Positions 1 to 4,573 of a stretch of DNA of 6,445 bases are shown here, piece by piece; the stretch's first letter is position 1; every line of letters begins with the position of its first letter. This DNA comes from JBBRFH01 sp038224615 (lineage in GTDB: Bacteria > Planctomycetota > Phycisphaerae > Tepidisphaerales > Tepidisphaeraceae): positions 1 through 6,445 of the forward strand of contig JBBRFH010000204.1 of the NCBI GenBank assembly GCA_038224615.1. The letters run 5' to 3'. The position numbers and the translations under genes are program-made. The notes under the pieces were generated by a model, which saw only the letters and a list, made by a program, of their open reading frames with translations, was not told where the DNA came from and ran no database searches.

Positions 1-738
1 GGCATCGTCAAGGAATACCAGTCGCTCCCCGGCCTGGACCCCGAGATCAAGTCGGCGATCGACCACGCGGTCGCAACGTACAAAAAAATGGGCGCCGAGA
101 TCGTCGAAGTCTCGCTCCCCAACAGCGCCTACGGCATCGCGGCGTACTACGTCATCGCCCCGTGTGAAGCGTCCAGCAATCTCGCCCGCTACGACGGCGT
201 CCACTTCGGACACCGCACCGCCGAGCAGGTACACGACATCGTCGAGCTATTCTCCAAGAGCCGCGCCGAAGGCTTCGGCGACGAAGTCAAACGCCGCATC
301 ATGATCGGCACCTACGCGCTCTCCAGCGGCTATCACGATCAATACTACGTGCGCGCCCAGAAGATTCGGACGCTCATCAAGGACGACTTCGACGCGGCGT
401 TCAAGCAGTGCGACGTCGTGCTGACCCCGACCTCGCCGATCCCCGCGTTCAAGATCGGCGAAAAGAGCAGCGACCCGCTGTCAATGTATTTGTGCGACGT
501 CTTCACCGTGACGTGCAACATCGCGGCGCTTCCCGGCATCAGCGTGCCCTGCGGATTCACCGCCGGCCCCGAGCCGCTGCCGATCGGCATGCAGTTGCTC
601 GGACCCGCGTTCGGCGAGGAGAAGCTGCTCCGCATCGCGAACATGTACCAGCACGCCACCGACTGGCACAAACGCCGCCCGACGCTCACGCCCCCGGTCG
701 ACCCCCGCGTGGGCGGAACGTGGAAAACGGAACTGTGA
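1..738 (+). CDS. gatA: Asp-tRNA(Asn)/Glu-tRNA(Gln) amidotransferase subunit A, C-terminal half (5' truncated by window edge)
   Basis: The frame is open from base 1 with no start, giving the last 245 residues of a family usually about 480-490 long; the first in-frame ATG (88) is internal. GatA is the amidase subunit of GatCAB. It frees ammonia from glutamine so that mischarged Glu-tRNA(Gln) or Asp-tRNA(Asn) can be amidated in the cytoplasm. Recognisable conserved GatA blocks, in order, are EASSNLARYDG, the segment EVKRRIMIGTYALSSGYHDQYY, AQKIRTLI, DVVLTPTSPIPAFKIGE, DPLSMYLCDVFTVTCNIAALPGISVPCGF, and PIGMQLLGPAFGEEKLL near the end. The Lys-Ser-Ser catalytic triad of the amidase signature family lies in the N-terminal half, outside the window. 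The gene stops with TGA at 736-738 and converges on the AAA ATPase gene. Identity is near certain for the amidase signature family; GatA is preferred over other amidases because of the blocks listed. Confidence 0.94.
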   Translation, partial: GIVKEYQSLPGLDPEIKSAIDHAVATYKKMGAEIVEVSLPNSAYGIAAYYVIAPCEASSNLARYDGVHFGHRTAEQVHDIVELFSKSRAEGFGDEVKRRIMIGTYALSSGYHDQYYVRAQKIRTLIKDDFDAAFKQCDVVLTPTSPIPAFKIGEKSSDPLSMYLCDVFTVTCNIAALPGISVPCGFTAGPEPLPIGMQLLGPAFGEEKLLRIANMYQHATDWHKRRPTLTPPVDPRVGGTWKTEL

Positions 739-752
739 AGCCGCCGCGAACG

Positions 753-812
753 ATCGCGTTCGCGGTCGCGGTCGCCTTCGCGGTTGAGTTCGCGGTAGTG
801 TTCGCGTTCGCG
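753..812. repeat. Degenerate hexamer tandem array, consensus TTCGCG/GTCGCG
   Basis: Starting 14 bp after the gatA stop, the sequence reads as ten consecutive 6-bp units: ATCGCG, TTCGCG, GTCGCG, GTCGCC, TTCGCG, GTTGAG, TTCGCG, GTAGTG, TTCGCG, TTCGCG. Five units are exactly TTCGCG and the rest are diverged. It is non-coding on the gatA strand because it follows the stop codon. The hexamer period would preserve any reading frame through it, but no convincing protein is encoded. It looks like a slippage-derived minisatellite. It abuts the 148-bp inverted-repeat element on its right. Confidence 0.75.
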
Positions 813-823
813 CGCTCGTCCTT

Positions 824-971
824 GTCATCCTGAGCGCAGCGACGGATCTACTCGCCGACGCTGAAGCCCTTGCGCCGCACGGGGAGGTCGGAGAGCGCGC
901 TCCAAGTTCCCTCTGTTCAAACATCGCGCCTTGATGACGGCGAGTAGATCCTTCGCTGCGCTCAGGATGAC
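824..971. repeat. 148-bp element with 34-bp near-perfect inverted ends (GTCATCCTGAG...AAGGATC family)
   Basis: Left arm 824-857 begins GTCATCCTGAGCGCAGCG. Right arm 938-971 is its reverse complement, with a single mismatch in 34 positions (C842 on the left against the equivalent of A on the right). The 80-bp centre (858-937) carries a 10-bp perfect palindrome, GAGCGCGCTC, at 893-902. No transposase or plausible ORF lies inside, so it resembles a MITE or REP/BIME-type non-autonomous element. Arms ending in TCATCCTGAGCGCAGCGAAGGATC are, from general experience, a widely dispersed motif in several bacterial phyla. The motif often yields the spurious peptide SFAALRMT. A solo diverged copy lies at about 3706-3740 here. 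An 11-bp direct repeat CGTTCGCGCGC (805-815 and 977-987) brackets the element at small distances, but the local low complexity weakens it as a target-site duplication. Sitting between convergent genes, the element may also act as a bidirectional terminator. Confidence 0.85.
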
Positions 972-982
972 CATGTCGTTCG

Positions 983-1036
983 CGCGCCCGCGCCCGCGCC
1001 CGCTCCTGCGCCGTGTCCTGTGCCGTGTCCTGTGCA
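983..1036. repeat. Second degenerate hexamer array, CGCGCC drifting to TGTGCC/GTGTCC
   Basis: Nine consecutive 6-bp units follow the inverted-repeat element: CGCGCC three times, CGCTCC, TGCGCC, GTGTCC, TGTGCC, GTGTCC, TGTGCA. Within this, the 12-mer GCCGTGTCCTGT is tandemly duplicated exactly (1010-1021 and 1022-1033). The array lies just beyond the 3' end of the AAA ATPase gene, which stops at 1081 on the minus strand. The remaining 1037-1080 is GC-rich with echoes of the same words (TGCAG, CCTGTG) but nothing definable. No terminator with a T-run is visible for the AAA gene in this stretch. Confidence 0.7.
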
Positions 1037-1080
1037 GCCCGGTGCAGTCCTGTGCGCCTTCGTCCCCGGCGCGCCCGTCC

Positions 1081-2214
1081 TCACGCGTGCTGGCGCGACG
1101 TTTCCCATTCTTCAAATCGGCGCGTCAGTTCGGGCGTGACGCTGCGCGGCGTTTCGGTGATCGCCTGCTGAAGGACCGTCAACGTGATTTGCTCGGTCGG
1201 CCGACCCGCGACGGCTTGCATGAAGGGGATCAGGGCGCTGCGGTCGCAGATGTATTTGATGTCAGCGCCGCTGTAGCCGTCCAGGTGCGACGCGAGGGCG
1301 CCCAGGTCGATGTCGTCGGCCAGCGGGCGCTTGCCGAGATAGAGCTCGAGCAAGCGGACGCGGGCCGGGTGGTCGGGCAGCGGGATGTAGATTTTTTCGT
1401 CGAACCGCCCCGGGCGCAGGACGGCGGGATCAAGTTGCCAGGGAACGTTCGTTGCGCCCAGGAACAGCACCGGATTGCTGCGATTCTTGTCGAAGCCTTC
1501 CATGCCTTGCAGGATTTGCGGGACGACGCGCTGCATTACGCTCGAGCCGTCGTCGCGCCGCGCGGGGACGAGCGATTCGATCTCGTCGATAAAGACGACG
1601 GCGCGCGTTTCGCTCGACGCCGCCGAGAAGAGTTTCTGCACGTTCTGCTCGGCCTCGCCGACCCACTTGCTGAGCACGTCGGCGGCGCTGACTTTGAAGA
1701 ACGTCGCGTCGAGTTCACCGGCGGTCGCGCGGGCGAGCAGCGTCTTGCCCGTGCCCGGCGGGCCGTACAGCAGCACGCCCCCACCGGCGCGGATGCCGAA
1801 TTTTTCGGCCAGATCCGCGTGCGCGAAGGGGTAGATCATCTTCAGGCGGATTTCTTCCTTCACGTCGTCCAGCCCCGCAACGTCGGCAAAGCGCACGTTG
1901 GGTCGCTCTTTGACGATCCAATCGTTGGCACTCGACGACCCTTCGCCGCCGGATTGCTCGGGCGCCGCCCCGCCGCGCGAGGTCTTCTGCGGGCGCGACT
2001 TGGCGTCGACGCAGTCGCGCGCCAGATCAAGCAGGCGTTCGGCGGTCGCGCGGCGCGCTTCCTGGAGGTCTTCGGTCTTCGCCTGCTTGGCCAGTTCGGT
2101 CATGGTGCGGGCCGCTTCGAGCAGGTAAACGCGGGCCGAATCGAACTGCCCGGCGTTGCGCGCGTCGAGGCCGCGCTGCTTGTAGCGCTCGAAGATGTCC
2201 CAGGTGGCAGGCAT
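1081..2214 (-). CDS. Vps4/katanin-like AAA ATPase with MIT-like N-terminal helical domain
   Basis: This is a 377-residue cytoplasmic ATPase predicted to form a ring and remodel or unfold a protein partner; the substrate is unknown. Residues about 1-70 are helical with the pattern of an MIT or TPR-like hairpin (YKQRGLDARNAGQFDSARVY, then a third helix ending LLDLARDC). A polar linker follows (about 71-98). The AAA module has Walker A GPPGTGKT (151-158), pore loop 1 KWVG (183-186), Walker B VVFIDE (206-211), sensor 1 ATN (254-256), PWQLD (258-262), arginine-finger candidates in LRPGRFD (266-272), and the sensor-2 helix GYSGADIKYICDRSA (313-327). The end SVTPELTRRFEEW (358-370) resembles the C-terminal helix of Vps4/meiotic-clade AAA proteins. 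All catalytic residues are present. ATG at 2214 is chosen because an in-frame TAA lies just upstream (2239-2241); the next Met, residue 38, would remove half of the N-terminal domain. No strong Shine-Dalgarno is seen. The AAA family is certain; the Vps4-like subgroup and MIT assignment are inference. Confidence 0.9.
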   Translation of the reverse strand: MPATWDIFERYKQRGLDARNAGQFDSARVYLLEAARTMTELAKQAKTEDLQEARRATAERLLDLARDCVDAKSRPQKTSRGGAAPEQSGGEGSSSANDWIVKERPNVRFADVAGLDDVKEEIRLKMIYPFAHADLAEKFGIRAGGGVLLYGPPGTGKTLLARATAGELDATFFKVSAADVLSKWVGEAEQNVQKLFSAASSETRAVVFIDEIESLVPARRDDGSSVMQRVVPQILQGMEGFDKNRSNPVLFLGATNVPWQLDPAVLRPGRFDEKIYIPLPDHPARVRLLELYLGKRPLADDIDLGALASHLDGYSGADIKYICDRSALIPFMQAVAGRPTEQITLTVLQQAITETPRSVTPELTRRFEEWETSRQHA

Positions 2215-2406
2215 ATGAATCAGTTTCGCTCGTCGAGTTTACCCTCGACCAGTCGGGATGCAGCGTACATGTAGAGCATCATCGCCGCGACTATTGCCTG
2301 CGCTGGTCGATCGCGTGACCTTGGCTTGTCGCGCTGCGCCTGGCAAATTGGATAAACCGCGCCGTTTCCGATACACCAACGGATCAGGTCACAACCAAGG
2401 ACAACC
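2215..2406. promoter_or_regulatory. Divergent intergenic region holding promoters for the AAA gene (-) and membrane-protein gene (+)
   Basis: This is the only divergent gap in the window, so both flanking genes must be driven from it or from further upstream. For the plus-strand gene a weak sigma70-like pair is TTGTCG (2326-2331) and GATAAA (2351-2356), but the 19-nt spacer is long and the match is modest. On the AAA side, an inverted repeat GTCGAG-TTTACC-CTCGAC (2232-2249) lies 18 bp before the AAA start. It could be a small operator or leader hairpin. No convincing -10/-35 pair was found for the AAA gene. A 62-codon minus-strand reading frame across this region looks like chance. Confidence 0.35.
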
Positions 2407-3099
2407 ATGCCCGATCCCGGACTTGCGACGGCGGCGGATTATTCGGAAGCGCTCTCGGTGGCGCGGCGGGCGAAGAGCCTGATCGCGTTGCTGCTCGTGC
2501 TCATGCTCGTCACCCAGCTCAGTGCGTTCCTGCTGATCAAGTACAACGTCATCACCATCGCCGAGCAGCACGGCGCGACTGTCGTCAACGTCGCCGCGGC
2601 GCAGACGACTGCCACACAGCCGGTCGAAGCCAGCGATCGCGTCACCGACATCCTTCGTTATGTCACCGGCGTCACCCTGCTGGGAGGCGTGGCGCTGGGC
2701 GTGGTGATGACTTTGGTCATCCTGCTGATCGCCAACATCATGCTCGTCGGCCGACTCATCGGCGTCGGGAAGGTCACCAGCGCGCTCGTCTGGGCGTTCG
2801 TCCTGGTGTTGCTGCTGTTCCCGTGGCAGGCGTTTATGAACATCGCCTGGCTGACCAACGGCGATTTCCGAATCCCCGGCGTGCTGTGGACGTGGGACGA
2901 GATGGTCGCCCGCGTACACATCGCCGACGCGTTCGACGGCGGAAGCTGGGCCGAAACCGTCCTGCGCTGGACCCGATTCGTGGTCGGTCCGCTGGTGGCG
3001 ATCTTCGTCACCCTGCTCATTCAGTTGAAGAGCAACCGCGGCCTCCGCATGGCGCTCGGGGAGGACGAAATCCTCAACGAAATGATGCGGGCGGAGTAG
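2407..3099 (+). CDS. Unrecognised four-helix integral membrane protein
   Basis: This is a 230-residue protein that I do not recognise. A short soluble N-terminus is followed by four hydrophobic spans: about 24-45 (IALLLVLMLVTQLSAFLLI), 87-114, 124-142 and 190-206. The loop between spans 1 and 2 (46-86) is polar, and the loop between 3 and 4 is rich in aromatic residues (FPWQAFMNIAW, VLWTWDEM). The C-terminal tail is acidic and helix-prone (GEDEILNEMMRAE). The first span is preceded by Arg-Arg-Ala-Lys and has no cleavage motif, so it looks like an anchor rather than a signal peptide. ATG 2407 is supported by AAGGA at 2397-2401 with 5-nt spacing. The gene ends in tandem stops TAG TAG (3097-3102). 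It is divergent from the AAA ATPase and 91 bp upstream of, and codirectional with, the bactofilin-like gene, so an operon with the latter is plausible. No function is assigned. Confidence 0.88.
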   Translation: MPDPGLATAADYSEALSVARRAKSLIALLLVLMLVTQLSAFLLIKYNVITIAEQHGATVVNVAAAQTTATQPVEASDRVTDILRYVTGVTLLGGVALGVVMTLVILLIANIMLVGRLIGVGKVTSALVWAFVLVLLLFPWQAFMNIAWLTNGDFRIPGVLWTWDEMVARVHIADAFDGGSWAETVLRWTRFVVGPLVAIFVTLLIQLKSNRGLRMALGEDEILNEMMRAE

Positions 3100-3124
3100 T
3101 AGCCAGCGTGACGGAACCGGATCA

Positions 3125-3169
3125 GCACAAGGCAGAGAAGACCTGGCGCAGGTCTTCTCTGCCTTGTGC
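3125..3169. repeat. Perfect 20-bp-arm inverted repeat (strong hairpin) between membrane-protein and bactofilin-like genes
   Basis: Arms GCACAAGGCAGAGAAGACCT (3125-3144) and its exact reverse complement (3150-3169) flank the 5-nt loop GGCGC. It begins 22 bp after the second TAG of the membrane-protein gene, a typical terminator position, but no T-run follows (ATAGCGATTTGGG). Only 21 bp separate it from the next ATG, too little for a promoter. If it terminated transcription, the downstream gene would lack a promoter unless one overlaps the arms. I therefore favour an intercistronic mRNA hairpin (processing or stability, REP-like) or a partial attenuator over a full intrinsic terminator. Confidence 0.9.
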
Positions 3170-3190
3170 ATAGCGATTTGGGCGTACACC

Positions 3191-3556
3191 ATGAAACAAG
3201 AACGCGACAGCCTCTTCGGCGACCAGGTCATCGCCGAGCCGTACGAATTGTGGGGCAAGATCACCGGGGACGTCCGCGTCGTCGAAGGGGGAAAGTTCTA
3301 CCTCCGCGGCGCGATCCACGGCGACCTCATCGTCGATGAGGGCGGCCGCGTACACATCTTCGGGTACGTGTCCGGCAACCTGTTCGTCTTCAAAAAAACC
3401 AAGGTCATCCACAGCGGGCTGGTCAGCGGCAACGCCACCAACGACGGCGGTCGCCTCTACATCGACCGCGACGGCGCCGTCACCGGCCGCGTCAAGACGC
3501 TGTCGGGGGACACGCAGATCGAGCCGAAGGACATCCCCCCGGAGTACGAAGTCTAG
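3191..3556 (+). CDS. Small bactofilin-like (polymer-forming, DUF583-type) beta-helix protein
   Basis: This 121-residue protein has short N- and C-terminal tails around a core made of 18-19-residue repeats. The repeats start at G26 (GDVRVVEGG), G44 (GDLIVDEGG), G62 (GNLFVFKKT), G80 (GNATNDGG) and G99 (GRVKTLSGD). Alternating hydrophobic residues and G-D/G-N turns are the signature of bactofilins, cytoskeletal proteins that form a compact right-handed beta-helix. They polymerise end to end without nucleotide, often at the membrane, to organise cell shape or wall enzymes. The proline-containing C-terminal tail (EPKDIPPEYEV) also fits. About five turns is the short end for the family. ATG 3191 is preferred. 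An upstream TTG (3164) would add nine residues but lies inside the right arm of the hairpin, and neither start has a clear Shine-Dalgarno. The gene follows the membrane-protein gene in the same direction. The family assignment is from the repeat pattern, not a search. Confidence 0.78.
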   Translation: MKQERDSLFGDQVIAEPYELWGKITGDVRVVEGGKFYLRGAIHGDLIVDEGGRVHIFGYVSGNLFVFKKTKVIHSGLVSGNATNDGGRLYIDRDGAVTGRVKTLSGDTQIEPKDIPPEYEV

Positions 3557-3606
3557 CGACGCGCATTTCGGTGCCTTCCGCTTCGGAGATTTTGCTCGAA
3601 TAAGCC

Positions 3607-3669
3607 CGCGAAGGCGCAAGCGACGATCGTCCTGGAAAAAGGTCTCCGATCGTCGCTTGCGCCTTCGCG
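3607..3669. terminator. Perfect 23-bp-arm inverted repeat, probable bidirectional terminator or REP-like hairpin
   Basis: Left arm 3607-3629 (starting CGCGAAGGCGCAAGCGACGA) and right arm 3647-3669 are exact reverse complements around a 17-nt centre, TCCTGGAAAAAGGTCTC. Within the centre, CCT (3631-3633) can also pair with AGG (3640-3642). The hairpin starts 50 bp after the bactofilin-like stop, in the gap between convergent genes (the minus-strand nitroreductase ends at 3843), where a bidirectional terminator is expected. No T-run adjoins either arm, so classical intrinsic termination is uncertain. A dispersed palindromic repeat is the alternative. The hairpin itself is seen directly; its role is inference. 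Confidence 0.6.
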
Positions 3670-3705
3670 ACAGAAACCCGATCAAATCGCACCACACCCA
3701 ACCAT

Positions 3706-3740
3706 TTGTCATCCTGCAGTGCAGCGAAGGATCGACTGAC
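3706..3740 (+). repeat. Solo, diverged copy of the GTCATCCTG...GCAGCGAAGGATC end motif
   Basis: From 3708 the sequence GTCATCCTGCAGTGCAGCGA, followed by AGGATCGACTGACC, aligns with the outer 34 bp of the 148-bp element at 824-971. It needs a one-base insertion (C after CATCCTG) and a few mismatches, and both copies are preceded by TT. No inverted partner is present nearby, so this is a half-element. It lies in the convergent gap between the bactofilin-like and nitroreductase genes. The rest of that gap (3741-3842) holds nothing I recognise. Confidence 0.7.
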
Positions 3741-3842
3741 CCCCACAAGGCCCGATGTCGCACCGCACCGCATGGATAACGAGTTCGGTGCGCCCGAATT
3801 CGCTAATTTCCATGAGGGATGCTCTGTCGGAAACAACCCCGA

Positions 3843-4499
3843 TCAACGGTATTCGATCAGGTCGGCGGCATCATAGCGCACTTTTTTGTGCGCGGCATGA
3901 TGATCCGTAGCGGCGCGGTATCCGAGCGGACACGCGACGGTCGTGGCGTAATCGGTGCTGGTCAGGCTCAGGATGTCGTCAAATCCCTGCGGGTTTAAGC
4001 CTTCCATCGGGCTCGTGTCGATGCCCAGCAAGGCGGCCGTCTCCATCAGGAAGCCCAGCGCGATGTACACCTGACGCTGGTTCCACGCGAGTTGCGCTTC
4101 AACCGACACGCTGCTTGCGAATCCGCAGATGACGTCGCGCATGCCCTGCAGCTTGCCGGCATCGACGCCGCGCACCCTCGACATGTGGGCGACGTAGCGA
4201 TCGACGAACTCGGGCCTGATGTGCTTACGCGCCGCCAGGATGACAACGTGCGATGCATCGACAATCTGCCGCTGACCCCACGCGGCGGCGGTCAGTTTTA
4301 CGCGCAGCAGCGGGTCGTTCACGACAATGAACTTCCACGGCTGCAGCCCGAAGCTGCTCGGCGCCAGCACGAGCGCGTTCAACAGCGTCTGCCAGTCCGC
4401 CTCGGGGATCTTCCTGTGCGGGTCGAACGTCTTCGTCGCATACCGCCAGTTGAGCTGGCGATTGATAATGTCATTGGAAACGTGCTGCGTGGTGGACAT
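3843..4499 (-). CDS. NfsB-type NAD(P)H nitroreductase family flavoprotein
   Basis: This 218-residue cytoplasmic oxidoreductase belongs to the nitroreductase superfamily. These proteins are FMN-binding homodimers that reduce nitroaromatics, quinones or similar acceptors with NAD(P)H. The length matches Escherichia coli NfsB (217). Motifs in the same order as NfsB are RYATKTFD (19-26; NfsB RHSTKAFD, FMN phosphate contacts), APSSFGLQPWKFIV (46-59), DASHVV (81-86), QVYIALG (143-149), PMEG (164-167; NfsB PIEG, at the flavin) and K206-x-R208 near the end (NfsB Lys205/Arg207). No key FMN residue is obviously lost. The physiological substrate cannot be read from sequence. GAGGA at 4504-4508, four bases before the ATG, supports the start. 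The gene stands alone, convergent with the bactofilin-like gene and codirectional with the DNRLRE gene but separated from it by a 309-bp repeat-rich gap. Confidence 0.92.
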   Translation of the reverse strand: MSTTQHVSNDIINRQLNWRYATKTFDPHRKIPEADWQTLLNALVLAPSSFGLQPWKFIVVNDPLLRVKLTAAAWGQRQIVDASHVVILAARKHIRPEFVDRYVAHMSRVRGVDAGKLQGMRDVICGFASSVSVEAQLAWNQRQVYIALGFLMETAALLGIDTSPMEGLNPQGFDDILSLTSTDYATTVACPLGYRAATDHHAAHKKVRYDAADLIEYR

Positions 4500-4526
4500 G
4501 GCTTCCTCTGTGTGAGCAACATCATA
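4500..4526 (-). promoter_or_regulatory. Candidate promoter -10 and ribosome binding site of the nitroreductase gene
   Basis: Read on the minus strand, TATGAT (4521-4526) matches the -10 consensus at five of six positions. It lies about 21 bases before the ATG, with GAGGA (4508-4504) correctly spaced as Shine-Dalgarno. No good -35 is present at 16-18 bases upstream (TACCGC-like). The implied 5' leader would be very short. This is a plausible but unproven core promoter. Confidence 0.35.
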
Positions 4527-4573
4527 CGCACACCGAGGACGAGGCGGTACTGGTTTCGGGGAGGGGGACAGGG

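Noticed and set aside
824..971. Insertion sequence with transposase
   Set aside because: The inverted ends are present but the 80-bp centre cannot encode a transposase, so it is at most a non-autonomous element.
931..2274. A 447-codon plus-strand reading frame across the AAA ATPase gene
   Set aside because: It is the antisense shadow of the minus-strand AAA gene, a common result of high GC. Its first part is encoded by the repeat element (SFAALRMT peptide) and it has no recognisable domain.
2220..2408. A 62-codon minus-strand frame in the divergent gap, ending just before the AAA start
   Set aside because: It spans a region needed for promoters, has no clear ribosome binding site and resembles no known family. 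It cannot be excluded as a leader peptide but is not supported.
3125..3169. Classical rho-independent terminator
   Set aside because: The stem is strong but no U-tract follows, and the downstream codirectional gene has no space for its own promoter.
3164..3190. TTG at 3164 as start of the bactofilin-like gene
   Set aside because: It lies within the hairpin right arm, where it would be sequestered, and adds nine residues (from CIAIWAYT-like sequence) outside the repeat pattern; ATG 3191 is simpler.
2389..3264. A 291-codon minus-strand reading frame opposite the membrane-protein gene
   Set aside because: It is Asp/His/Gln/Arg-rich low-complexity translation typical of an antisense frame. The plus-strand frame encodes clear transmembrane segments and has a Shine-Dalgarno.
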